A stretch of DNA of 64,000 nt from Limnoperna fortunei (taxonomy: Eukaryota; Mollusca; Bivalvia; Mytilida; Modiolidae), in the NCBI GenBank assembly GCA_944474755.1, contig OX104124.1, forward strand, positions 9,512,437-9,576,436. The letters are read 5' to 3'. A program made the position numbers and the translations under genes. This document shows, piece after piece, positions 46,715 through 59,809 of this stretch. The notes beneath the pieces are model-generated. The model was not told where the DNA came from and ran no database searches. It was given only the letters and a program-made list of their open reading frames with translations. Within the stretch, counting starts at the first letter, position 1; every line of letters starts with the position of its first letter.

Positions 46715-49700
46715 ATCAATCAAAAAGAGTCATACTTTAAAAACCAAAAAGCTGGTATTTGTTGAAAAATACATGCTTTAGTTTGTCAATATATATTTTA
46801 CCAGTTTCATTAAATCAATGACAGCATGTTTTAGTTGGTGTACAAAGTGTGGACGATGGACGGACAGTGGTATACCATAATACATCCCATTGTAAATGAT
46901 GGGGCATTACATTTTATGTATTGTATTTTTTTCCTTTATGTTTAGGAAGAAGTGAACCTCTTCATCAAGCAAGAGGGCTTTGCAAAGGACCCATCTGTTT
47001 ACAAACAGGTGTTGTCCTTTGCAAGCTCAAAGTTTTCTGACTTCTGAAATCAATTGAGGAGAAAAGTATGTATGATTTTTCTTGTATAAAAAAGAAAGGA
47101 TAAGCCATGCATCATGTTGTTGGTAATAGGCGAATTGTGCAAAGTATCAGCCATTGAATTACAAAGCCTATTTAAATTTTTTTTTAAATGAGGACATATA
47201 GCTGTTACTTTGAATGAACAAAGCTAATAACGTACTATTGCTTCTGAATTCAGCATATCGGTCATAAGATCATGAATCTTTTTATACTGATATATCATGG
47301 AAAGTTGGTCTTTTTTAAGACAAAGTAGGTTACTGTGACTCACATTTTGCTTCTATTTATCATGTTTATATGTTCCACTATGTTAGGAACTATATCTGTA
47401 TAAATTCAAAGTGTAGATTTATTGCCTATTTAATTCATATCCGAGTCAACAAACCTGCACTGTCTTTTATTAAACATATTTTAAAAACAATAAAATAATT
47501 GATATTTATTGTGTGCAGTGAAAGATTTTAATGCAAACTGAACTGAACTTTTTTATGGGGCATTGAGGTAGAAACCTGCACTATTCGTGCGACCAAAATA
47601 TTAAAAAGTTACAAATGAAAGGCTTCCTCATCTCATGATGTGAAATGTACAAGTTGATTTTATTTGCCAATGCAAAATTGAATTATTTATATTTTACAAG
47701 ATATCTATATTAATTTCTTAAGAATTTTCTTAAAAGTTTAGAATTGACTGACCATAGAATTTTTAATAACATGCAAAAATAGACTTGCTAGCCTAAAAAT
47801 AAATTGACATTTTTTCCAAAAAAGAACTGTTTGATATGCTTGTATACAGAAATAAATAATTTTACCTATTTTCACATTTTTCTGTGTTCTGTAGATATTT
47901 AAAGAACTGAAAGAGGGAAAGAGAGATCTACAGAGTCTCTCCATCGAGGAGTTTACTACTCTTTTGATGGAGAATTTTGTTAAAGTTGGGGGAATTGAGT
48001 GCCAATGATGCACAAAGAGTCCATCTTTGTCTCTTACTTGTAAGTTATTTTCTAATCTTTACTGATAAACATGTATGGTAAAAACAAAAAAAAAATCATT
48101 GTTGAAAGACCATTCAGAAAGTGGACTAAACAAAGACACTTAAATCAAGATGGTCTTGTCATGGTCAAGAAGTTTCAGAGAAACTGCCTTGAAACTTATT
48201 GAATAAAATTATTCAAACTTAGTTATTTGAAGGCAGAATGTGAAGTTATTCAAAACATGCATTTAATGTCAAGTTGAAAGAATTGGAAAGTGCAGCTGTC
48301 CTACAAAATTCTGAAAAATTGCATGTTAAAAGACCTTACTTAATTATGTTGCAAAATATAAAGAAAAATTGGGGTAGCAGGGCTTGTTTTCATCTTAAAG
48401 CACTCTTAAATAGGTGATATTTGGCACAGTTTAAACTGTGTGTGATAGTAAAAAAACAGAATTTGAAAAACAGATTTTTCTACAAAAGCTTTTTTATCTA
48501 AACAAAAATTGTCAATTTTTTTTTGCAAATTCTTACATTGTCATCCTTATAACTTATATAAAGCATGATGTCATAGTGAAGTTTAACTTTAATGAATTCC
48601 TTAAACTTGACCGATAATATAAGTTTTATTTGCTTACAGTATGCAAATAGTTTATTATCAACTACAAACTAGAAATACCAATAGCACTCCCACAAATGAT
48701 ACCCATTAATAATCAGATAATCTCCCCTGAATGATATTTGACGGTCATTACTTAAATAAAATGTATTGGTGTCAAAATCATTCAGGTGAGATTATCTTAT
48801 TGATCTGGATTTCCTTTTGTGTTTGTACTGGAGTAAATTAATCTCTGTGAGAAACTGTCATCATCAAAGCTAACTATCCAGGTAAATGACAAAACATTTT
48901 CAATTAACAAAATAGCAATGCAATTTGGGTACTTATGCAATGTTAGGTAAATGTTTTTGTTACTGTAAAACTTAAATTTTACGTCAGAGCTTGAAATACA
49001 ATATGGTTAATTTCGTAAGTATATTCCCTCCCAACTGTTGTAAGGATTTATGGGTATGTTTAGAATAATCTTCACATTTCCTCATTTTGATGTTGATTTT
49101 TTAACATATTTTCACAGAATTTGAAAGAATTATTGTTCTTATACTATAATTTAAAGCCAATTGTCATTTTTTAATACATTGTACCCAAATTCTAAAAATT
49201 ATTATTTAAATATGACTTTTAAGGATCAATCATTTGCTTTGATAAACCATGGATTTTTCTTGATTTTAGACCAGATTCAGTACTTAGTAAGCCAAGTCTT
49301 TCAATGCAATTTGTTTCATGAATGATACATAATAATTTCTCTCGCAAATTTCTATGGGGAAAACATTTCACTAATGTAAGATTTAAAATTTATTTTATTT
49401 TGCAGAGATCATTTTTATACAAAGGCAAGTTGCTGTTCCCAACGTCTTCATGCCCAGCTGATTTTTGGGAACAGTTTAAAGTGTTTTATATAAGAACAAA
49501 GTGTTAAACAGGGGGCAGAAAAATGGCAAACCCTACTTGACATTGACAAGAAAAGGGTGCAGAAAAGAAGAGAGGTTTTAGGTATGTACAGTTTTTGTTC
49601 AAAAGAAAAATGCTAATTTCTTTTAACGTGCACAAGAAATTCACTGGCACCTGAATCCCAAATTAACACAATTAAGTCAAAAACTGAAATGGATCTGAAA

Positions 49701-51279
49701 TTTATTTCATCTTCTGAAAATTCATCTGCATATATACTCTACTCAAAAGTCTAAAAATGCAATTCAAAACAATACATCCTTCCTACTAACATTTTACATA
49801 AAACTGTTTTCAATAAAACATATCAATACAAAGATTTCACAAACATGTAGAAATACACATTTTATGTTTTTCACTAATTGTACCTCTTGTACACTTGTAG
49901 TTGTCAACAAAATACAATAGTTAAAAGATATATAATGAATAGTCTTAAGTTGGGTTATATTTACAAGAAATGAAATGATCAGTGTTTAGTCAGCTTAAGG
50001 TTAATCTGAAATAACTCCTATTAGGAGTCATGCAAATTTTAGCAAAGTTCTGCAGTGGATTTCTAAAAAATATGTAAGTGTGAAATTGATCATAAGTAAC
50101 GAATTCATAATGTCAATTTGATTGTTTTCCACACACTTACCATTAATTTTACACTTATTATTTTCCCATTGCTGTTTATGTTTGTTGATAATTATAAATG
50201 TAATGACATCCAGAGTTCTCTTGAACTGTAGAATACACTTTTTAAAAAAGCAGATTCTTCTTAATTGTTCATTTCCTTGACAAATAAATTGTTAATTTCA
50301 AATAATCTTCACGTGAATTTCACATGAAATGAGCTTCACCTGAGTTTAACGTGAATTTTATGTGAACTTCACACCAAATTCATGTTAAATGAACATCATG
50401 AATATGAAATTTTTAACAAGGGAGGTAATTTTGACTAAAAATACTATTTTTTAGCACATTTTGATCAGTCTTTTCCCAATGAACAAAAATTAACTCGGAG
50501 ACCCCTATTTTTCATTCATTCACTAAATTGTATACCAATTGCATGACGTTACATAACAAATTCAGAAAATTTCATAGGACAGAAATTGTGTAATATTATC
50601 TCTGTACATGTATAATCTATTAGAAAATTTAAAATTTCAGTGATAAACCCCTAGAAAAAAGCTCAACCCCTATTTGTTATTTTGACTTATGATTACTTGT
50701 ATAAAAAAAACTAACTTTATGGTGAATTTAAAGAAAATTCATTGACAAATTATAGTGAAAGTGTCCTGCATGCCATAAACACGATTTTCATGGGATTGAT
50801 TGTTTTGCACCAAGTTCATTTGAAGCCCAACACATAAATTAGCTGCTCATTTTGGGTGAAAATAATGTTTAATTCAAGTGAAGATAATTTTGATTATACA
50901 GTGTAGGCTAGTTAAATTAGATGTATTGGTTCATAACATAAAAAATAATTTTGTATGATACTATAGTTTTTGTTTGTTTTTTTCAGGGACAGAGAACTGA
51001 AGGACCGTGTGCAATCCATGAACATTCATTCCTTTTTTTGGACATTTACTTTTGTATTCTTTTATATAGTTACATTAAATAATTGTAACGGTCACTTTTC
51101 TTATTTCATTTTTCTTACTTAGAGCTACATAATGCATTTTTGGTCTGAAAAAAATGGTCTGAAGGTTCACTATATGATTATATTTTTTAAGACAAGGTAA
51201 AAGATATGGAGAAATGTTTATAACATATTTACCTTTTATAATAACAATATATAAAAACAGAAGAGGAGTTTATTAATGG

Positions 51280-51524
51280 TAAGCCCTTTACATCTGTAAA
51301 ACGACTGGATAATACATCCGTAAAACGGCCGCATTGCACATTACAATTACCATCCGTTAAACGTACGTAATACGGACAGTTACGGAAAGATTACGTACGT
51401 TTTACGGATGTACCTGCCATCCGTTAAACATCCGTGGTGCTAAACATCCGTAAAACGGATGTAAAAAACGGACGTTTTACGTAAGGAAAACGGATGATTT
51501 ACGTCCGTAGCATTTTTTGCTGTG
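51280..51524. repeat. Right subterminal motif cluster
   Basis: More than ten copies of ACATCCGT/ACGGATGT-type words, several followed by aaaac, in 245 bp ending at the right terminus gcattttttgctgtg. Mirrors the left cluster. Confidence 0.75.
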
Positions 51525-54500
51525 TAATAAAGTGCTGCTGAAAGTTTAAAATTCAGAAATAAACTAATAACTGATAAAGTTTTAATGTCATCTATAATTT
51601 TTCATCTTATCTTATATATTTCTTACCACTAGTATGCCTGTGCAAATAATTTACACAAGAACACGTTATTTTTAATTTTTTACAAAAGTTGAAACGAGGC
51701 ATTCCACTAATGCATAATATTGTTATATAAACGTTGAAATGAAACATACGAAAACATGTTCTATGCTTTGTTTTTCAGATGGTAAGTACAAGCCAGGAAA
51801 GTAACGATAAGTATATCAATAGAAAAATACAACATAACCCAATGTTATCTTCACTTATCATGACATTTTGCAGATATTTATTCGGAACGTTTTTTAGTAA
51901 GGGTGGTCTTATCAAAGTTTAACAAATTTATCATTGCATGTTGTATGTTGCATAAAAATCAATTTGTTATATCTACTAAATAAAAACTGCAAATCACATA
52001 TTCCGCAAGGTCATTTTTGCAATGCATACTTATTCTCCTAACGGTTGCCACTTAATAAAGTGTTGCTGACAATTTAAAAGTAAGAAATAAACTTATAAAT
52101 GATCAAGTTTTAAAGTCATATATAATTCATCATCTTACCTTCTATTCTTCCCACCACCAGTATGCTTGAACGAATTTATTTAATCACACGTTATTTATAA
52201 TTTTTACACAATCATGTTAATGCGAGGCATTTTTCACGTATGATTACTTCACAAGCGCAAAATATTGTAAGATAAACTTTGAATTGACACATACTGTTAC
52301 ATAAACTACAATTACTTCCAATATATTATGCAATACTATATACTTTTCCACAGATGAGATAATTTAATACAAAATATTTTTTTTATTTCAGTTTGTAAGT
52401 ATAATCCAAGAAAGTAAAAATAAGTATATCAATAAAACAACAAAACATTACCCAAAGCTATCTCCATTTAAACATGACATTCTGCTGAAAATTATTCAGA
52501 ACGTTTTTTTAGGTTGGGGTGGTCTTATCAAAAGTAAAGAAATTTCTCATTGCATGTTGTATGTTGCATGAACAATGAGGATGTTATACATGTATCTACT
52601 ACATTGAAACTGTAAATCACAATTGCCGGAAAGAGAATTGTGAAATGCATACTTATTCTCCTAACATCTGACCCTTGAAAAAGTATTGAGGAAAGTTTAA
52701 AAGTCAGAAATCAACTAATTAATGATGAAGTTTTAATTTCATCTATAATTTATCATCTTACGATCTATTCTTACTACCGCCAGTATGCGTGTACAAATAA
52801 TGTGTGTAATCAAACGTTTTACCATAGTTAAAATGATTTATTTAACACGCGCATAATACTGTAAAATAAAAACCTTGAATTGACATATACGATTACATTA
52901 ATTTTGTTATTTTACTTCTATTATCCTTGGCAATACTATATACTTTTCCACATATGGGATGATTTAAAACATATTATTTTTATATTATTTTTTTTAGTTT
53001 GTAAGTACGAACCAAGAAATTAGAGATAAGTATATCAATAAAGCAAAACAACATTACTCAATGTTATCTTCAATTAAACATGACATTCTGTTATTCAGGA
53101 CCTTTTTTTAGTTTGCTTGTCTTATCTAAGTTTAAGAAATTTCCCATTGCATGTTATATGTTACATGAACAATGCAGATGATATATTTACTAATCTTGGT
53201 ATCTTTGATGACACTGTATTAACAAATTTCTCATTGCATGTTACATGTTGCATGAACAATGAAGATGTTATATTTATTAACTGATAACTGTTAATCAAAT
53301 ATGCCGATGAGAAGCTCGCAAAGCATACCTATTATCTTAACACCTGTCACTGAATAAATTGTTACCGAAAGTTTAAAAATCAGAAATAAACAAATAATTG
53401 ATGAAGTTTTAATTTTATCTATAATTCATCATCTTACCTTATATTCTTCCTACTGTCAGCATGCTTGTACCAATGATTTATTTAATCAAACTATATGACT
53501 TTAACTTTTTCCACATTTTATTTCGACGCATTTTTCATTGATGTTTATTTCACAAGCGCATAACATTGTAAGATAAACTTTGAATTGGCATATACTATAT
53601 CATAAACTTGACAATGTTACTTATATTATCATTTACAATAGTCTATAATTTTCATGTGATGTGATGATCTCAAACATAGTATTTGGTTTGTTTTTTCAGG
53701 AAGTAAGTTTTAGCCAAGAAAGTAACGATAAGTATATTATCAAAACAACTCAACATTAAGCAATGCTATCTTAAACTTAAACATGACATTCTAATGAATC
53801 TACTAAATAAAAACTGTAAATCACATATTCCTGAAGGTCATTTTCGCAATGCATACTTATTCTCCTAAACCTATCAGTTAATAAAGTGTTGCTGAAAGTT
53901 TAAAAGTCAGAAATAAACTAATAAATGGTAAAGTTTATGTGTCGTCTATGATTAATCGTTTTATCTTCTATATTTCCTACCACCAGTATGCTTGTGCAAC
54001 TAATTTAAGTTATTACACGTTATTTTTAATTTTTTACAAAAGTTAAAACAAGACATTTCTAAAGCGAATAATATTGTAATTTAAACTTTGAATTGACATA
54101 TACTATAAAATAAACTTTACAACGTTACTTCTATTATCGTTGACAATACTCTATACTCTTCCAATAATGTGATGATCTCAAACGTAGTATTTTTTTCAAG
54201 GAGTAAGTACAAGCCAATAAAGTAACGATAAGTATATCAATAAAACAATACAACATTACGTTCTGCTGATAGTTACTCAGAACGTTTTTAGCTGGGGTGG
54301 TCTTATAAAAGTTTAAAAAATTTCTCATTGCATGTTATATGTTGCATGAACAATAAAGATCTTATACCTACTAAAGAATCTGTAAATCACATATGCCGGA
54401 AGGTCATTTTCGCAATGCATACTTATTCTCCTGACACCCGTCAATTAATAAAGTGTTGCTGAAAGTTAAAAGTCAAAAATAAAAAAAAGTAAATGATGAT

Positions 54501-57500
54501 GTTTAAATGTAATCTATGATTCATCATCTATTCTTATACGTTTACATAAACTTTGCCATGTTACTTCTATTATCATATGCAATACTATATACATTTCCAC
54601 ATATGGGATGATTTAAAGCATGTTCTTTGTTCTTTTCAGATTGTAAGTACGAGCCAAGAAAGTAACGATAAGTACATCAATAAAAGAACACTAAACATTA
54701 AACACTGATATCTTTACTTAAACATGACATTCTCTTGATTGTTATTCAGAACGTTCTTTTAGTTTGGGTGGTCTTATCAAAGTGTTACAATTTGTCTTTG
54801 CTCAAGACCGTGCAGGAGAGTGATAAAACAATACATCTTTGGTTTTACTGCTATATGTTGGATGAACAATGAAGAAGTTATATCTACTAATTGAAAACTG
54901 TAAATCTATATGCCGGAAGGTCGTTTGCGCAATGCATACCTATTCTCCGAAAACCTGTCAATTACAAAATTGTTGCTGAATGTTTAAAAGTCAGAAATTA
55001 ACAACTCATGAAGTTTCAATGCCATTTATAATCCATTATCTTTCGCTATATATTTCCTGCCACCAGTATGCGTGTACAAATAATTTATGTAATCACAAGT
55101 CGTTATTACTTTTTTACACTTGTTAATTCAAAACATTTTCAGGGATTATTATTTTTCAAGCTCATAATATTGTAATATAAACTTTTTTTGGCATATACAT
55201 GTACTATTACATAAACTTTAAAACGTTTCTTCTTTTATCGTTGACAATACCATATACTCTTCCACTGATGACATGATCTAAAACATAGTATTTGCTTTTT
55301 TCAGGAAGTAAGTACAAGCCACGAAAGTAACGATAAGTATATTAATGAAACAATACAATAATACCCAATGATATCTTAACTCCGACATTACATTCTTCTG
55401 ATAGTTTTTTAGAAGCTTTTTTAATTGGGTTTTCTTAACAAAGTGTAACAAATTTCTCCTTGCATGTTATATGTAGCATGAATAATGAAAATGTTATATC
55501 TACCAAATGATAACTGTAAATCACATATGCCAGAAGGTCATTTTCGCAATTCATACTTATTCTCCTGACGCCCGTCACTTAATAAAGTGCTGCTGAAAGT
55601 GTAAGAGTCAGAAATAAACTAAAAAATGAGAAAGTTTTAATGTCATATATATTTTCCTAATCTAATCTTCTATATATCCTACCACCAGTGTGCTTGTGCA
55701 AATAATTTTGCGAAATCACAAGTTTTTTTACAAAAGTTTAAACGAGGAATTTCACATGCGCCTAATGCTGTAATATACACATTGAATCGACATGACTTTG
55801 TACGTTTACATAAATTTTGCAATTTTGCTTCTATTATCCTTGGCATTACTATATACTTTTTCACACATGGGATGATTTGAAACATATTATTTGTATTTTT
55901 TAGACAGTAAGTACAAGCCAAGAATGTAAGGATAAGTATATCAATAAAGAATGCTACAGTACCAAACGCCATCTTCACTTAAACATGACATTCTGCTGGT
56001 AGTTTTTCAGAACGTTTTTTAGTTTGGGTGGTCTGATCAAAGTTTAAGAAATTTCTCATTGCATGTTTTATGTTGCATGAACAATGAAGATGTTTTTTTA
56101 CTAAAAAAAACTGTAAGTTTATTCTCCGTACACCTGTCACCTAATTAAGCGTTGCTGAAAGTTTAAATGCAGAAATAAACAAGTAAGTGATGAAGTTTTA
56201 ATTTCATCTATAATTCATGATCTTACCTTCTATTCTTCTTACCATCAGTATGCTTGACAAATAATTTATGTAATCACACGTTATAGTTTAAATTTTACTC
56301 ATGTTAACTCGGGGAATTTTTCAAGAATGATAATTTCACAAGTGCATAATATTGTACGATAAACTTTGTTACTTCTATTATTGTTCACAATACTTTATAC
56401 TCTTCCATAAATGTAATGATTTCAAACAATTTTTTTGGTTTTTTTTCAGATGGTAAGTACAAGCCAAGAAAGGAATTGTAAATATATCGATAAAACAACT
56501 CAACATTGCGCAATGTTATGTAAACTTAAACATGACATTCTTATGATAGATATTCAGAAGCTTTTTTAGGTTGGATGGTCTTATCAAAGAATAACAAATT
56601 TGTCATTGCCCAAGACCGTGAACCTGTCACTTAATAAAGTGTTGCTAAAAAATATAAAGTCAGCAATTAACAAGTAATTGATGATGCTTTAATTTCATCT
56701 ATAATTCATCATCTTACAATTTATTCTCCTACAATCATCATTCTTGTACAAATATTTTTATGTAATCACACGTTATTTTTAATTTTTTACTCATGTTAGT
56801 TCGATGAATTTTTCAATGGATGATTATTTCACAAGCGCACAATATTGTATAATAAACTTTAAATTGACATATACTATAACATAAACTTGACAATGTTACT
56901 TATATTGTCGTTGACAATACTCTATTCTCTTCGAATGATGTAGTGATCTCAATACATAGTTTTGTTTTTTTCAGAAAGTAAGTACAAGACAAGAAAGATA
57001 TCATAAGTATAATAATAAAACAACTCAACATTACCCAGTGTTATTTTAACTTGAACATGACATTCTTATAATAGTTTTCAGAAGCTTAGATAGGTTGTCT
57101 TATCTAAATGTAACAAATTTGTCATTGCCCAAGACCGTACAGGAGATTGATAACACAATGCATATTAAGTCTTACTGGTATATGTTGTATGAACATTGAA
57201 GATGGTTTTTTTTCTAAACGAAAACAGTAAATCGTTTATGTATGATGGCGATTTTCGCAATGCATACCTTATCTTCTAAAACCGGTCACTTAACAAATTC
57301 ACGAAAGTTTAAAGGTCAGAAATAAATAAATAAATGATAAAGTTTTTATTTCATTTATAATTCATCAATTTAGGTTCTGTATTTCATACCACCAGTATGC
57401 TTGTACAAATAATTTATGTAATCACACGTTATTTTACTTTTTTACAAATGTTAGAAGAAGAAATTTCCACAGATTATTTTTTCACAAGCGCATAATATTG

Positions 57501-58010
57501 TAAGATAAACTTAAAATTGACATGTACTATAGCATAAACTTAACAAGTTAAACGTTACTTCTATTATCGTTGACAATACCCTAATCTCTTCCACTAATGT
57601 GATAATCTCAAACATAGTATTTGATGTTTTTTTAGAAAGTAGGTAAAAGCCAAAAACGTAACGATAATTATATCATTAAAACAACTCAATATTAAGCAAT
57701 GCTATATTAACTTAAACATGACATTCTTATGATAGTTATTCAAAAGCTTCTTTAGTTGGTGATCTTATCAAAGATGTTATATCTACGGAATGAAAGCTGT
57801 AAAGCCTTTATGCCAGAAGGTCATTTTCGTGGTGCTTAAACTAATTCATGAAGCTTTAATTTTTTCTCATACACCAACTTACGTTCTATATTTCCTGCCA
57901 CCAGTATGTATTTACAAATAATTTATGTTATCACACGTTCTTTTTAAATTTTTTACACATGTCAATTCGAGAAATTTTCATGGATGATTATTTCACAAGC
58001 GCATAATAAT
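51525..58010 (+). repeat. Tandem array II, continuation after the 14.2-kb insertion
   Basis: Same units as at 34590-37346. The gtaagt (or gtaggt) positions are approximately 51782, 52396, 53001, 53703, 54203, 54643, 55308, 55908, 56453, 56978 and 57638; spacing 440-702 bases. Three bases separate AG from gtaagt in nearly all units (atg, ttt, gaa, att, aca, aaa). The unit at 54203 has caag in place of cag. Blocks between are 80-90 percent alike by eye, with deletions. Confidence 0.8.
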
Positions 58011-58011
58011 A

Positions 58012-58805
58012 TACAATTACTGCACTTGAACGAGATCAATATGAGGTTTTATGGAGCAGGGTAGAATAATATTGAACGAGGCGAAGCCAAGTTCGATATT
58101 ATTCTACCCTGCTCCATAAAACCTCATATTGATCGAGTTCGAGTGTAGTAATTGTTTTATTACATAATTCATTGAGTAATGAAATGGAATATACAAGTTT
58201 TTTTTATTCCCGATCGACATAATCTATGACGAAATGTTTGCATTGATTATTTCTTGTATAATGTCCCTTCCTCAGACCTTGCAAATGCATAAAATTTACA
58301 AAGATATGAGTCTAATTCCTGAGGGTCCGCCATTTCCAAACTAACTGACATATCCGTTTCACGTAAATATTTGGAAAAAAAATAATCGCTTGCTCTTTCG
58401 ATTTGCGAGTGTTGACAGGATCTTTTTTCTTAATGATTTCATTAATTTCCAAGTTAGTAATATCTGCAAATCTTCGCTTATTAGCACCAGAACTATCCGC
58501 ATTACGTTCACTCGATGACGTTACAACGTTACCATGTTTACAAACAACAATAGAATCCGAACATCAGTCAGAACGATAATTTTGATTGGTTTAGGGGATT
58601 AAAGAAAGAAGATTTAATTGGATATCGTATTTTCGTTGGGGGAAACAGCACGTGCTAGGTATTTTCATTCATAAATTTCTCACGAGAGTGCAATATGGTT
58701 TTTTATTGAGTAGAATGAGTTTTTTGCAAACCAATATGATAGGAAATGGAAAGTCACGTGTATTGGTTTAGGCCAATAGGAAAAAGGCAAAAATATATAT
58801 TATGT
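58012..58805 (-). mobile_element. Crypton-like tyrosine-recombinase element fragment
   Basis: It interrupts one array unit. On the minus strand, from about 58530 to 58220, it encodes NKRRFADITNLEINEII, KKKDPVNTRKSKEQAI, then after a one-base shift in a T/A run YLRETDMSVSLEM, DPQELDSYLCKFYAFARS and EEGTLYKK. This matches the N-terminal core-binding region of the Crypton-type tyrosine recombinases and their domesticated relatives (recalled pattern of KNT, LREKG, FYAxxRxxDGxLY). The catalytic domain is missing. A hairpin lies at the left end. Confidence 0.6.
58014..58157. repeat. Hairpin with about 65-base arms
   Basis: The left arm, containing gagatcaatatgaggtttta and ggagcagggtagaataatat, is repeated inverted after the spacer gaggcgaagccaa. 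Arms end in acaattact / agtaattgt. It would fold into a long perfect-type stem. Confidence 0.8.
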
Positions 58806-59443
58806 AATAATATAGTACATGTATAAGCTTTAAATGGACATTTTCGATTACGTAAACTTTACAATGTTACTTCTATTATCCTTTCAATACTCTCAATTCT
58901 TTCACTGATGTGATGATTTAAAACAAATCATTTGGTTTTGTTTCAGAATGTAAGTACAAGCCAAGAAAGTAACGATAAGTATACAACATTACCCAACGCT
59001 ATCTTGACTAATAAATGACATTTTGCTGAAAGAAATGAAAATAAAATTTGGTTGGAAATCTGATATGATCAAAGCGAGTTCATTACAATATATACCTCTA
59101 TGTAAAAACAATTGTTACTGAACAAAGTGTTGCTGAAAGTATTAAAGTCTTACAATGTTTTAGTATATAACCTACTAAAATCTCTCAGTTAAAAAGTTTT
59201 TCTGAAAATGTATAGTCAGAAATAAACAAATAAGCAATGAAGGTGACTCTTTAACTCTCATTCTTCATCTTACCTTTAATATTTGTATATTACATCAATA
59301 GTCATTTACAAATAATAAATATGGTCACACATTATTTTTTATTTTTTCACACAAGTTAATTCGAGGCATTTTTTTATCGATGATTATTATATAAGCTCAT
59401 TATATCGTAATATGGACATTGTAAATTAGATATGCGATGCGAG
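58806..59443 (+). repeat. Tandem array units between two insertions
   Basis: Contains a well-conserved gtaagtacaagccaagaaag block at 58949 preceded by tttgtttcagaat. It continues through diverged unit sequence (aaagtgttgctgaaagtatt, cagaaataaacaaataagc) to about 59440. Confidence 0.65.
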
Positions 59444-59809
59444 TAACTTAATTAGAGAGGTCAGCCAAAAAATGAATTACTGAGAATACTAATTACTTAT
59501 CTGCTGTTTGATAGTCCTTTTAAAAGAAACATTATTGTACCTTACTTTTTAAAATCAGTCAAGGGGTTCAAAAGTTGTGACCAATAGAAGTTGTCAATTT
59601 CAGCGATTTTCCTGTCAATCTACATTTTATGTAAAATTGACTATTTTTGAGCAAAAATATTTCAAAAATAGATATGATATAAGTTGGTTAAAAATAATAA
59701 AACAACTAAACTCACTTTTATCTTTAAAATGAGTGCTCTTACAAAAGAATCAGAATATATTAAAAAAATTCGGCGACCTGCCGAAGTCTCTAAAAACACC
59801 TGTGGACTT

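Larger units (their letters stand above)
44395..51000 (+). pseudogene. Second gene of the 14.2-kb element: coiled-coil protein, disabled
   Basis: Eight exons: 44395-44418, 45047-45146, 45839-45957, 46243-46320, 46946-47065, 47895-48039, 49406-49581 and 50987-51000, all with AG/GT borders and matching phases. Predicted protein of about 225 residues: MKEMDAFD, a QNTQSQDLFEPVLVNS segment, a short coiled coil (SMDKKIETMQAEIKQLKDQQ), a basic KLRFSRKLWLEPSIDVEFK, EEVNLFIKQEGFAKDP, a region with QSLSIEEFTTLLMENF, then RVQKRREVLG and a stop at 50998-51000. No domain recognised. Lesions: TGA at 47045-47047 (arginine codon likely), one extra G in G5 at 47988-47992, and one extra base near 49504. A DNA-binding partner of the transposase is a hypothesis only. 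Confidence 0.65.
37347..51524. mobile_element. 14.2-kb DNA transposon with TA duplication, subterminal motifs and two divergent genes
   Basis: Ends are CACAGCAAAAATAGCTACGG on the left and the inverted counterpart gctacggacgtaaatcatcc on the right, with CACAGCAAAAA shared. TA precedes the left end and follows the right (37345-37346, 51525-51526). Flanking array sequence cactta|taataaag rejoins to the cacttaataaag present in other units, which fixes the boundaries. About 240 bp at each end is filled with ACATCCGT/ACGTCCGT motifs in both orientations. Inside are a 30-bp minisatellite, a minus-strand transposase-like gene and a plus-strand second gene. Subterminal motifs, a CAC start and a short target duplication resemble CACTA/CMC elements, but TA and CACAG are not textbook; family left open. 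Confidence 0.85.
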
